A stretch of DNA of 64,000 bases, from the NCBI RefSeq assembly GCF_014201465.1, contig NZ_JACHEP010000004.1, positions 89,352-153,351 of the forward strand, in the 5' to 3' direction. A model generated the notes under the pieces. The model made no database searches. It saw nothing but the letters and a program-made list of their open reading frames with translations, and was not told the DNA's origin. The translations under genes were made by a program, and so were the position numbers. Below, one piece after another: positions 17,745 to 26,810 of this stretch. This DNA comes from Anoxybacteroides tepidamans (GTDB lineage Bacteria; Bacillota; Bacilli; Bacillales; Anoxybacillaceae). The first letter of the stretch is position 1. Every line of letters begins with the position of its first letter.

Positions 17745-19058
17745 ATGAGTTATTATGAACAGTTGTTACGCAAAATTGAAAATAAAGAAGCGATCATCGG
17801 TGTAGTCGGATTAGGATATGTCGGATTACCGCTTGCGGTCGAAAAAGCAAAAGCCGGTTTTAAAGTGATCGGTTTTGACATTCAACAAAACCGCGTCGAT
17901 CAAGTGAATAACGGAATTAACTACATCGGCGATGTGGTCGATGAGGATTTACACAAGATGGTAAAAAAAGGTTATTTGCAAGCGACAACCGATTATGCGC
18001 GCATCGCAGAAGTTGATGCGGTGGCGATTGCGGTTCCAACGCCGCTTGATGAACATCATCAGCCGGATACGTCCTATGTTGAAAACTCCGCCAATGAAAT
18101 TGCGAAATATGCGCATGAAGGCATGCTCGTTGTTCTTGAATCTACCACATACCCTGGCACAACGGAAGAAATCGTCAAACCAGCGCTTGAGAAAAAAGGA
18201 TTAAAAGTAGGGGAAACGGTGTTTGTCGCTTACTCTCCGGAGCGTGTCGATCCTGGTAATAAAGTGTTCAAAACGAAAAACACGCCAAAAGTGGTGGGCG
18301 GCGTGACGGAAAAATGTACGAAAGTGGCGGCGGCGCTTTATCGCTCTGTGCTGGAAGGCGATGTGCACGAAGTATCGAGCCCGGCGGTAGCCGAAATGGA
18401 GAAAATTTTCGAAAATACATTCCGCCATATTAACATTGCGCTTGCGAATGAAATGGCGATTCTTTGCGAACGCATGGGCATTGACGTATGGGAAGTGATC
18501 GAAGCAGCCAAAACGAAGCCGTACGGATTTATGGCATTTTATCCAGGCCCAGGCTTAGGCGGTCACTGCATTCCGATCGACCCGTTCTATTTAACATGGA
18601 AAGCGCGTGAATATAATTATCATACTCGTCTGATCGAACTTGCCGGTGAAATTAATAACGCGATGCCAGAGTATGTCGTGAACCGCACAATGCACATTTT
18701 AAACGAAGAAGGCAAGGCGCTTCGCGGTTCGAAAGTAACGGTGTTGGGGGTCGCTTATAAAAAAGATATCGACGATGTACGCGAGTCCCCTGTATTAAAA
18801 ATTGTGGAATTGCTAGAGCAGCACGGAGCGGAATTTACGGTCGTTGACCCTTATGTTCCTTCGTTTCGCGCATGCAATCGCGTCATTGAAACGGTAGCGC
18901 TCACGCCAGAACTATTGCAACAGTCTGACATCGTACTGATTACAACGGATCATTCGAACTTTGATTATGAAATGATTGCCCAAAACAGCCCGGTCATTTT
19001 CGATACGCGCAATGCGTTAAAAGACGTCGAAAAGCCAAATAAATATGTCAAACTATAA
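17745..19058 (+). CDS. wbpA: UDP-N-acetyl-hexosamine 6-dehydrogenase, WbpA type
   Basis: 437 residues, the usual length of the nucleotide-sugar dehydrogenase family. Visible features: the Rossmann motif VGLGYVGLPLAVEKA (about 20-34), the ESTTYPGTTEE motif, a conserved lysine in AAKTKPYGFM, the catalytic cysteine in GLGGHCIPIDPFYL and the C-terminal UDP-binding domain (VAYKKDIDDVRESP). WbpA oxidises carbon 6 of UDP-GlcNAc to the uronic acid, the first step towards UDP-ManNAc(3NAc)A. AAAGGAACG precedes ATG 17745. Confidence 0.9.
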   Translation: MSYYEQLLRKIENKEAIIGVVGLGYVGLPLAVEKAKAGFKVIGFDIQQNRVDQVNNGINYIGDVVDEDLHKMVKKGYLQATTDYARIAEVDAVAIAVPTPLDEHHQPDTSYVENSANEIAKYAHEGMLVVLESTTYPGTTEEIVKPALEKKGLKVGETVFVAYSPERVDPGNKVFKTKNTPKVVGGVTEKCTKVAAALYRSVLEGDVHEVSSPAVAEMEKIFENTFRHINIALANEMAILCERMGIDVWEVIEAAKTKPYGFMAFYPGPGLGGHCIPIDPFYLTWKAREYNYHTRLIELAGEINNAMPEYVVNRTMHILNEEGKALRGSKVTVLGVAYKKDIDDVRESPVLKIVELLEQHGAEFTVVDPYVPSFRACNRVIETVALTPELLQQSDIVLITTDHSNFDYEMIAQNSPVIFDTRNALKDVEKPNKYVKL

Positions 19059-19083
19059 TCCTGTATGAAGAGGAGAAGACAAA

Positions 19084-19815
19084 ATGAATTTTATTGATCC
19101 TTCTGTTGTGCTTGACGAAACGGTAGAAGTCGGCTATTTTACGGTCATTGAAAAAGGCGTAAAGATTGGGAAACACGTGAAAATCGGCAACCGTGTAACG
19201 ATTCATGAAGGCACGGTCATCGGCGACGGAACGACGATCGCCGATGGCGCGGTGCTTGGCAAACCACCAAAACCGGCGAAAACGAGCACGGTAAAGCTTG
19301 TCGGCGACATTCCGGCGCTTGAAATTGGCGAAAATTGTACGATCGGTGCGAATGCCGTCATTTACCGCGGCGCGGTGATCGGTGCGAACACGCTGGTGGC
19401 GGATCTCGCAAGCGTGCGCGAAAACGTCAAAATTGGCGAGTACGTTATCGTCGGCCGCGGGGTGTGTATCGAAAATCACGTGGAAATTGGCGACCGCACG
19501 AAAATTCAATCGAACTCATACATTACAGCGTATTCGACGCTTGAAGACCATGTATTTATTGCTCCTTGCGTGACGACGACAAACGATAATTACATGGGAC
19601 GAACAGAAGAAAGATTTTCAAAAATTAAAGGCGCGACGATTAAACGCGGCGCGCGCGTTGGCGGAGCATCGATCATTTTGCCTAGCATTACGATTGCAGA
19701 AGAAACGTTTGTCGCAGCGGGAGCACTTGTCACAAAAGATACGGAGCCAAAAACGGTCGTCAAAGGTCTTCCAGCAAAGTTCAGCAAAATGGTTGATGAG
19801 CGGGAGTTGTTATAA
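19084..19815 (+). CDS. wbpD: Hexapeptide-repeat N-acetyltransferase, WbpD type
   Basis: 243 residues, dominated by imperfect hexapeptide repeats ([LIV]-G-x4) through about 10-215 that build a left-handed beta helix. It has the asparagine/histidine-containing loop near YITAYSTLEDHVFIAPCV and TTTNDNYMG. WbpD-type enzymes acetylate the 3-amino group added by WbpE. It is somewhat longer than the roughly 200-residue P. aeruginosa enzyme, with an extra N-terminal coil set. The same operon holds all other steps. Confidence 0.86.
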   Translation: MNFIDPSVVLDETVEVGYFTVIEKGVKIGKHVKIGNRVTIHEGTVIGDGTTIADGAVLGKPPKPAKTSTVKLVGDIPALEIGENCTIGANAVIYRGAVIGANTLVADLASVRENVKIGEYVIVGRGVCIENHVEIGDRTKIQSNSYITAYSTLEDHVFIAPCVTTTNDNYMGRTEERFSKIKGATIKRGARVGGASIILPSITIAEETFVAAGALVTKDTEPKTVVKGLPAKFSKMVDERELL

Positions 19816-21246
19816 TTGTTATCGCAAATTAAGCGTTTAGGAGCGGATTCGCTCCTTTACGCATTCATGAACGTTGGTACGAAGCTGATCGCATTTATTA
19901 TGTTGCCAGTGTATACGAGCTTTTTATCGAAGACGCAATATGGGATTGTTGATATTTTAGACCGGCTGACATCGATGTTAACGTTTCTTGTTATTTTCGG
20001 AACGGATTCTGCGCTATCGTTTTATTATTATGATACGAAAGATGAGAACAAACGGCTGTTGTATGTACAAAATGTCATGTACTTCCGGCTGTTTGTCGTT
20101 GCTATTTTGTTCTTGCTTGTGGTCGTAGCAGGTCCGTGGTTTGCGGAGAAAATATTGGAAAACTCACGTTATGTTGATTTGCTATATGTGAATTTGTTTA
20201 CGTTGCTTCTTGATACGATTTTTGTCGTTGTAACGACGGTGATGCGCTTTGAGTTTCAAACGAAAAAAGTCGTGTTGTTCACCGTGCTAAAAATGTTGCT
20301 TGTCGCTTTTCTTTCGTACATGGCGTTGAAATTTTTTTCTTCGACTCCGAGCGGGCTGTTTATGGGTAGACTCGTGAGCAGCGTCGTCGTTTTTGTGCTG
20401 ATGTTGCGCATGACGTGGAACTATTTGAAGTTTCGTATCCAATGGCCGATTTTAAAAGAAATATTAGTATATGCAGCTCCTTTAGCGCCCACATCGATCG
20501 CATTTTGGGTCATTTCGAATTCAAGTACGTTTTTTATCCAAGGATTCTCTTCGCTTGAAGAAGTCGGTGTGTTTGGGGTCGCGCTTCGTTTAGCGATGAT
20601 GATTACACTTGTCACAAGCGGTGTACAAATGGCATGGCGGCCGTATTCCATGTCTGTCAAAGACAAAGAGGATAGTCCTTATATATTTGCAAAAATTTAC
20701 ATGGCATTATTGCTTTTAGGTCTTTTTGGTGTGATGGTGGTAGCGACGGTTAGTCCATGGGTGATGAAAACGTTTTTTGCACCTAGCTATTATGAGGCGT
20801 ATCAATATGTCGCCTTTTTATCATGTGTGACCTTTTTAAATTTCTATTATTTAATTATTTCGGTCGGTCTTTTCTTTAAAAAAGAAACGGGGTATATTAC
20901 TCGCATATTTGCGATGGCTGCGCTCCTTAATATTGGTCTCAATTTTGCGCTTGTTCCGTTTTTCACCGGATGGGGCGCGGTGATTGCGAACATGGCAACA
21001 TACGTATTTGCCGTTTCGTTTATTTTTCGGAAAAGTCAGCAAGTATACTACGTACCGGTGTCATTTGCGAAAATGGCTTTTTTATTTGTCAACACGCTCA
21101 TTAGTACGTCCGCCATTGTGTATGTGCAGGAAACAAAGATGGGAGCGACGTTTATTTTGTTGAGCTGGGTGTATTTTCTCATCATGGTGCTTGCAAGCCG
21201 CGTAGATCGTGAGTTTCGTCGTCAACCGGCGACGGAGAATTTATGA
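19816..21246 (+). CDS. wzx: Wzx-type polysaccharide flippase (MATE/MOP superfamily)
   Basis: 476 residues, with about 14 hydrophobic membrane segments spread over the whole length and a small positive N-terminus (LSQIKRLGADSLLY). This is the fold of Wzx flippases that move lipid-linked repeat units outward. The start is a TTG directly after the wbpD stop codon; the purine-rich CGGGAG inside wbpD may serve as its ribosome site. The head-to-tail contact suggests translational coupling. Confidence 0.85.
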   Translation: MLSQIKRLGADSLLYAFMNVGTKLIAFIMLPVYTSFLSKTQYGIVDILDRLTSMLTFLVIFGTDSALSFYYYDTKDENKRLLYVQNVMYFRLFVVAILFLLVVVAGPWFAEKILENSRYVDLLYVNLFTLLLDTIFVVVTTVMRFEFQTKKVVLFTVLKMLLVAFLSYMALKFFSSTPSGLFMGRLVSSVVVFVLMLRMTWNYLKFRIQWPILKEILVYAAPLAPTSIAFWVISNSSTFFIQGFSSLEEVGVFGVALRLAMMITLVTSGVQMAWRPYSMSVKDKEDSPYIFAKIYMALLLLGLFGVMVVATVSPWVMKTFFAPSYYEAYQYVAFLSCVTFLNFYYLIISVGLFFKKETGYITRIFAMAALLNIGLNFALVPFFTGWGAVIANMATYVFAVSFIFRKSQQVYYVPVSFAKMAFLFVNTLISTSAIVYVQETKMGATFILLSWVYFLIMVLASRVDREFRRQPATENL

Positions 21247-21285
21247 AAGAGATGGAAATACTAGTAAGAACGAGGAGGATAGATC

Positions 21286-22344
21286 ATGAAAATTGTAACA
21301 ATCTTAGGGGCAAGACCACAGTTTATTAAAGCGGCTCCGGTGTCGCGGGTATTGCGGAAAAAACATATAGAAATGATTATTCATACAGGACAGCATTATG
21401 ATGCGAATATGTCAGACATTTTCTTTGAAGAATTGAACATTCCAAAGCCAGATTATCACCTTGGAGTCGGCTCTGGCAGCCATGGCAAGCAAACAGGGGA
21501 AATGTTGATCAAAATTGAAGAAATCGTCTTGAAAGAACAACCCGATTATGTGCTTGTGTACGGTGACACCAACTCGACGCTCGCGGGTGCGCTTGTGGCA
21601 GCAAAATTGCACATCCCGGTTATTCACGTCGAAGCGGGATTGCGCAGTTTTAATAAAAAAATGCCCGAAGAAATTAACCGCATTATGACAGACCATGTGT
21701 CAGAATTTTTGTTCTGTCCGACCGATACAGCAGTTGAGAACTTAAAAAATGAGAATATTACGCGCAATGTCATCAATGTCGGAGATGTCATGTATGATGC
21801 AGTTCTATACAATAAAGAGCTAGCTCAACAAAAATCCACAATTCTTTCTGACCTTGGCTTAGAAGCGAAGCAATATCATTTAATTACGATTCATCGTGCG
21901 GAAAATACGGATGACGTGCAAAATATGAAAAATATTTTAGAGGCGTTTGCGCAGATCGAAGAAACGAAAGTATGGCCGATTCATCCGCGTACGAAACATA
22001 AATTGGCGGCATACGGTTTGAGCGTGGAAAAAATTCCTAACTTAAAAGTGATTGAGCCTGTCGGCTATCTTGATATGTTGACGCTTGAAAGCAATGCGAA
22101 AAAGATTATTACGGACTCCGGCGGTGTTCAAAAAGAAGCCTACTTTATGCAAGTACCGTGCGTGACTGTGCGCGAACAAACGGAATGGGTGGAAACTCTT
22201 GAGGCAGAAGCAAACATTCTTGTCGGAACGGATGTGGAAAAAATCGTCGCTGCGGTCAAAAAAGAAGTTCGTCCGGTGTATTCGGACGTATTTGGCGACG
22301 GCAAAGCGGCGGAAAAAATTGTTGAGGCGATTGAGCGCGCATAA
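21286..22344 (+). CDS. wbpI: UDP-sugar 2-epimerase, WbpI/WecB family
   Basis: 352 residues with the family signatures GARPQFIKAAPVSR (about 8-21), HTGQHYDANMSDIFF, YGDTNSTLAGAL, HVEAGLRSFNKKMPEEINR and TDSGGVQKEA. The GSGSHGKQTGEML segment is close to WbpI-type enzymes. WbpI inverts carbon 2 of UDP-GlcNAc(3NAc)A to give UDP-ManNAc(3NAc)A, the last step of the pathway encoded here. Plain UDP-GlcNAc 2-epimerase activity is the alternative; the WbpA/B/D/E set favours the WbpI role. Confidence 0.87.
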   Translation: MKIVTILGARPQFIKAAPVSRVLRKKHIEMIIHTGQHYDANMSDIFFEELNIPKPDYHLGVGSGSHGKQTGEMLIKIEEIVLKEQPDYVLVYGDTNSTLAGALVAAKLHIPVIHVEAGLRSFNKKMPEEINRIMTDHVSEFLFCPTDTAVENLKNENITRNVINVGDVMYDAVLYNKELAQQKSTILSDLGLEAKQYHLITIHRAENTDDVQNMKNILEAFAQIEETKVWPIHPRTKHKLAAYGLSVEKIPNLKVIEPVGYLDMLTLESNAKKIITDSGGVQKEAYFMQVPCVTVREQTEWVETLEAEANILVGTDVEKIVAAVKKEVRPVYSDVFGDGKAAEKIVEAIERA

Positions 22345-22356
22345 GGGTGCATTCTT

Positions 22357-23751
22357 ATGTTATACGTGTCTATTTGGCTTGTTGTGTTGTTTGTGTCGAC
22401 GGCATTGTTTCGTTATGTGTCGGGCAGTTTATCGGTCGTGAAGCCGAATCTTGTGTCGATCGTTTATTATTATTCTTTGTTGATTTCGAGCTTCACTGGT
22501 TCGTTGTTCATCGTGCTGGGGATTGATAATTATTACATGACGCAGAAACTATTTAGACCGGACGAGTATCGCGTAATTGGCTTTGCGGTTGTTTGTTTTG
22601 TCATGGTGTTTTTACCGCTGTCGATGCTTTTTGTTTCAAAGTTATGCGGCTTTGAGCCGAAAAGCGAATTTCAACGGTATTTAGAAAGTCCGATTCATCC
22701 CGTGACCGCCAATCGAAATGAGTTTTTTTATTGGTTTCTCGCTTTATCAGGACTAAGCGTGTTAGCGATTTTATATACGATTTGGAAAACGCCGCAAGTG
22801 CCGATTTTTGAGCTGTTGAAAGGACATGGGGATACGAGTCTAGCGGAGTTACGGATTGAAGCATCTCTCCGTTTTAAGGGAAATGTACTATTTCGCAATA
22901 TTTTTGCACTTTCGTTAACTCCTTTGTTATCGTTAATGGCTTATATTTTTTCTGTCCTTACGAATGAAGCGCGTTGGAAAATATTGTTCCTTATATTGTT
23001 TGCAGGAGCCGTGTTTGTCAACGTGTATGATTTAGCAAAATCACCGATTTTTTTCTATTTGATTATGTTTTTGCTTGTGCGTATTTATATTGGAAAAACG
23101 AAATTGTCGTCTGCTAAATTGCTGGCGTATGGAGTGGCAGGCAGCATCGCCTTAGTAGGAATGTATATCGTTATTCAAGGAGTTCGTGACGTCCAATCAT
23201 TTTTATCCTATAATAAAGGGCCGATCGGACGGATGATTTTTGCGCAAATTGCTCCAACGTTTTTACATTTGAATCTATTTGGTGAAGCGTTGCCATTTTT
23301 GAATGGAAGAAGTTTGCCTTCCATCCTTACCGGCTTGTTTGATGTAGATAACGTCCGTTCTGCGCGAATGGTGATGGCGCATGTGTTCCCAGAACGGATT
23401 GAAGACGGAACAGGCGGCGTGCTCAATACGCTCTTTGTAGCGGAAGCGTATGCGAATTTTGGTTATTTGGGGATTATCGTCGGCACGTTTTATGTCGGGA
23501 TGATCATTCAACTATTATATATTTGCTTTCTTCGTTTACCGAAAAACCCGATTTTTATTAGCTTGTTCGTTTATTTTTCGATCAACATTCCTCGCACGAT
23601 TGTCGGAGGGTTTACGGATTTTCTGTTCAATCCCATTTGGATCTTACTTGTCGTGCTTTTTGGTGGAATGGTATTATTTTTGCGTGTGAAGGCGGATGTT
23701 TGGCCATGGCTCCAAAAGAGTAATCTATTGAAAAAAATCAATATTCGATGA
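22357..23751 (+). CDS. Wzy-type polysaccharide polymerase, multi-pass membrane protein
   Basis: 464 residues with about 10-12 hydrophobic segments and a larger loop at about 255-345 (VRDVQSFLSYNKG...). There is no strong sequence motif, as usual for Wzy proteins. The call rests on topology, size and position between a Wzx flippase and glycosyltransferases. The cluster otherwise lacks a polymerase. AAGGGTG precedes ATG 22357. Confidence 0.72.
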   Translation: MLYVSIWLVVLFVSTALFRYVSGSLSVVKPNLVSIVYYYSLLISSFTGSLFIVLGIDNYYMTQKLFRPDEYRVIGFAVVCFVMVFLPLSMLFVSKLCGFEPKSEFQRYLESPIHPVTANRNEFFYWFLALSGLSVLAILYTIWKTPQVPIFELLKGHGDTSLAELRIEASLRFKGNVLFRNIFALSLTPLLSLMAYIFSVLTNEARWKILFLILFAGAVFVNVYDLAKSPIFFYLIMFLLVRIYIGKTKLSSAKLLAYGVAGSIALVGMYIVIQGVRDVQSFLSYNKGPIGRMIFAQIAPTFLHLNLFGEALPFLNGRSLPSILTGLFDVDNVRSARMVMAHVFPERIEDGTGGVLNTLFVAEAYANFGYLGIIVGTFYVGMIIQLLYICFLRLPKNPIFISLFVYFSINIPRTIVGGFTDFLFNPIWILLVVLFGGMVLFLRVKADVWPWLQKSNLLKKINIR

Positions 23752-23760
23752 GGGATTACG

Positions 23761-24873
23761 ATGAAAAAAGTTCTCGTCTATTATCCGTTTGCGCTGGCGG
23801 AACAAGCGAATAGCGGTTCGAAGTTGCGGCCGCATGAAATGTATAGGGCGTTTTGTGAATGGGGCGACAAAGAAGGGATTGAAGTGATTTTCATTTCCGG
23901 AACGTCGGCGGAACGGGAAAAGCAATTCCGTCAATTCGTCAGCACAGGGAAACTTGATGATGTTTGGTTTTGTTATATGGAAAACCAGACGATTCCGTTA
24001 TGGCTGACAGACCCAGGGCATAAACCGCAAAAGCCGTTCATTGACCGGACGGTATTGCGATATTTGAAAAAACGTAACGTGCCTGTCGGCGTGTTTTATC
24101 GTGATGTATACTGGAAATTTGATGAGCTATATCCGTTAAAAGGATGGAAAAAGAAAATTATGCAGACGATTTATCGGTGGGAAGAGCGGTTTTATGAGAA
24201 GTACTGTGATGTCATCTTTTTGCCGAGTGTGGAAATGGGGAAATATGTAGCGATTGATCGCCCGATGACGGATCTTCCGCCTGGAGGAAAGCGAAGAAAT
24301 ATTCGTCGAGAAAAGCGGAATGAAGCTGTTGCTAGAGGATTGTATGTGGGAGGCATTAACAATGAGGATTACGGGTTGTTTTTGCTTCTTGACGCACTGC
24401 AAATCGTAAATCAAACAGAACAGCTTGTTCATTTAACAATTGTATGTCGCAAAAACGAATACGAAGCGCTTCCTGATGCACAAAAAGAGCGCATTCGCTA
24501 CTTAGATGTTGATGTAAAGCACATTAGTGGAGCAGAGCTGGATCGTTTATATGAACAAATGGACTTTGCGTTTATTCCGCGATTGCGCAGCGAATACAAC
24601 GATTTTTCTGTGCCGGTGAAACTTGTCGAGTATTTATCGAATGAATTGCCTATTGTGGCGACGAACTGTTTAGCGCAAAAACGTTTTATTGAAGAGGACG
24701 GATACGGAGTCATTTGCGAAGATCATCCACAATCAATGGCGGAAGCGATTCGAATCATGATTGATCGGAAAGAGCAATATCGTCAACGCATTGCGGAAAC
24801 ATTTATGAACAAACATTCCTGGGTTGCAAGAGTAGAAAAAGTGAAGCGAACGTTAACGGGGGAAGAAAAATGA
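23761..24873 (+). CDS. Glycosyltransferase, GT-B fold
   Basis: 370 residues. The N-terminal part (about 1-185) starts MKKVLVYYPFALAE and keeps the SGSKLRPHEMY segment. The C-terminal half contains VEYLSNELPIVATNC and ends with HSWVARVEKVKR, as in family-4-like transferases. The classical EX7E is less clear than in the two other transferases of this cluster. It probably adds one sugar of the repeat unit. Its stop overlaps the next start by four bases. Confidence 0.8.
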   Translation: MKKVLVYYPFALAEQANSGSKLRPHEMYRAFCEWGDKEGIEVIFISGTSAEREKQFRQFVSTGKLDDVWFCYMENQTIPLWLTDPGHKPQKPFIDRTVLRYLKKRNVPVGVFYRDVYWKFDELYPLKGWKKKIMQTIYRWEERFYEKYCDVIFLPSVEMGKYVAIDRPMTDLPPGGKRRNIRREKRNEAVARGLYVGGINNEDYGLFLLLDALQIVNQTEQLVHLTIVCRKNEYEALPDAQKERIRYLDVDVKHISGAELDRLYEQMDFAFIPRLRSEYNDFSVPVKLVEYLSNELPIVATNCLAQKRFIEEDGYGVICEDHPQSMAEAIRIMIDRKEQYRQRIAETFMNKHSWVARVEKVKRTLTGEEK

Positions 24874-25940
24874 AAGTAGCGTTGTTAGCCCCAAGCAAAT
24901 CGATTCATACCCATAAATGGGCGTTGTTTTATAAGCAACAAGGCATTGACGTCAAAGTCATCACGTTTAAAGATCATTATTCACCGGAACATGCGGAAGA
25001 AGTCGAAACATGGGTGCTACCAAAGTGGTTTCCCGGGAAATTATCCTATATTTCGAGCGTATTCGCTTTAAAAAGACTGCTGGCGTCGTTTCAACCCGAC
25101 ATTTTGCACGCCCATTATGTGTCGAGTTATGGGTTTGTCGGCGCTCTTGCGAATGCTCATCTATTTTATGTTTCGGTATGGGGACGGGATATTTACCAAT
25201 TTCCGCAACAAAATCGTGTGAATCGAAGCATTGTTGAGTTTACATTGAAGAAAGCAGATGTCATTTGCTCCACAAGCCATGTTATGGCGGCGGAAACGAA
25301 AAAATATACGGACAAGCATGTTGAGGTGACGCCGTTTGGTGTGGATCTCACCATCTTCCAGCCGCTGGAAAAGCGCACGAAAGACACGGTTACGATCGGC
25401 ACGGTTAAAGCTCTTTCTGATAAATACGGAATTGCGGACTTAATTAAGGCGTTTGCGATCGTTCATCAACATTATCCAAATACGAATTTATTGATTGTAG
25501 GCGATGGTCCACAGCGTCAAGAATACGAACAACTAGCGGAAACGCTTGGCATTCGTGACGTCACGACATTTATGGGGCGCGTGCCAAATACAGACGTACC
25601 GAAATATATTAATGAAATGGATATTTTTGCAGTACCGTCTACGGAAGATAGCGAAAGTTTCGGTGTGGCGGCAGTAGAAGCGATGGCGTGCGGTGTACCG
25701 GTTGTCGTGTCGAACGTCGGGGGACTTCCGGAAGTTGTCAAAAAAGATGTGACTGGTTTGATCGTACCAAAAGAAAATCCGAATGAATTAGCCGAGGCGT
25801 TCAAACGGCTTCTAAATGACGCCGATTTGCGTCACCAAATGGGAAAAAACGGCATACAACATGTGAAAGAGCATTATAATTGGATCGATAATGCAAATGA
25901 CATGTTAAAGCTATATAAACAAACGTTGAACGGGGTGTGA
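24870..25940 (+). CDS. Family 4 glycosyltransferase
   Basis: 356 residues. GT-B fold with HAHYVSSYGFVGAL in the N domain and the family 4 C domain (about 170-345): VGDGPQRQEYEQLAE, TFMGRVPNTDVPKYI, EDSESFGVAAVEAMACG and VVVSNVGGLPEVV. The EX7E-type motif lies in ESFGVAAVE. It uses a nucleotide-activated sugar and acts on the lipid-linked repeat unit; the donor cannot be told from sequence. It is coupled to the upstream transferase (ATGA overlap) and followed closely by galU. Confidence 0.9.
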   Translation: MKVALLAPSKSIHTHKWALFYKQQGIDVKVITFKDHYSPEHAEEVETWVLPKWFPGKLSYISSVFALKRLLASFQPDILHAHYVSSYGFVGALANAHLFYVSVWGRDIYQFPQQNRVNRSIVEFTLKKADVICSTSHVMAAETKKYTDKHVEVTPFGVDLTIFQPLEKRTKDTVTIGTVKALSDKYGIADLIKAFAIVHQHYPNTNLLIVGDGPQRQEYEQLAETLGIRDVTTFMGRVPNTDVPKYINEMDIFAVPSTEDSESFGVAAVEAMACGVPVVVSNVGGLPEVVKKDVTGLIVPKENPNELAEAFKRLLNDADLRHQMGKNGIQHVKEHYNWIDNANDMLKLYKQTLNGV

Positions 25941-25943
25941 GAG

Positions 25944-26810
25944 ATGATCAAAAAGGCGGTCATTCCCGCAGCGGGATTAGGAACCCGTTTTTTGCCAGCG
26001 ACGAAAGCGCAACCGAAAGAGATGTTGCCGATTGTCGATAAACCGACGATTCAATATATTATCGAAGAAGCGGTCAATTCGGGCATTGAAGATATTATTA
26101 TTGTCACGGGACGAAACAAACGAGCAATCGAAGACCATTTTGATAAATCGGTGGAGCTAGAGATGCTGCTAGAGCGGACAGGCAAACATGACATGTTACA
26201 AATTGTCGAATCGATTTCGAACTTAGTCGACATTCATTATGTTCGCCAAAAAGAGCCGCTCGGGCTTGGCCATGCGGTGTTATGTGCGAAAAAGTTTATC
26301 GGCAATGAACCATTTGCGGTATTGTTAGGGGATGACATTATCGATAGTGATGTCCCTGCGTTGCGGCAAATGATCGAGCAATACAATCGCGTGCAGTCCA
26401 GCGTCCTCGGAGTGAAGGATGTCCCGCGCTCAGAAGTTCATAAATACGGGATTGTGAATTATGACCAACAAAACGGTGAATTGTATATGGTCAAAGGATT
26501 AGTGGAAAAACCACCAGCAGAAAAAGCGCCGTCCACGCAAGCGATTATCGGAAGATATATTTTAACTCCGGCCATTTTTGAGATGTTGGAAGAAGTAAAG
26601 CCAGACGAAAAAGGGGAAATCCAATTGACAGATGCGATTGATCGTTTGCTAACGAAAGAGAGCATTTATTCGTATGTCATTAAAGGGAAGCGCTATGATG
26701 TGGGAGATAAATTTGGGTTCCTGCAAGCTTCGATTGATTTTGCTTTAAAGCGCCCGGATTTAAAAGAAAAGTTAGAACAATATTTACGAGAAAAACTGCA
26801 GCAATCATGA
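25944..26810 (+). CDS. galU: UTP-glucose-1-phosphate uridylyltransferase
   Basis: 288 residues, full length. Signatures: AVIPAAGLGTRFLPATKAQPKEMLPIVDK split over about 5-33, the RQKEPLGLGHAVLCA motif, LLGDDIIDS, GLVEKPP and YDVGDKFGFLQASI. It makes UDP-glucose. Within this cluster it can supply glucose for the polymer; the known G. stearothermophilus secondary wall polymer with diacetamido-mannuronic acid also contains glucose. The last four bases overlap the next gene. Confidence 0.95.
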   Translation: MIKKAVIPAAGLGTRFLPATKAQPKEMLPIVDKPTIQYIIEEAVNSGIEDIIIVTGRNKRAIEDHFDKSVELEMLLERTGKHDMLQIVESISNLVDIHYVRQKEPLGLGHAVLCAKKFIGNEPFAVLLGDDIIDSDVPALRQMIEQYNRVQSSVLGVKDVPRSEVHKYGIVNYDQQNGELYMVKGLVEKPPAEKAPSTQAIIGRYILTPAIFEMLEEVKPDEKGEIQLTDAIDRLLTKESIYSYVIKGKRYDVGDKFGFLQASIDFALKRPDLKEKLEQYLREKLQQS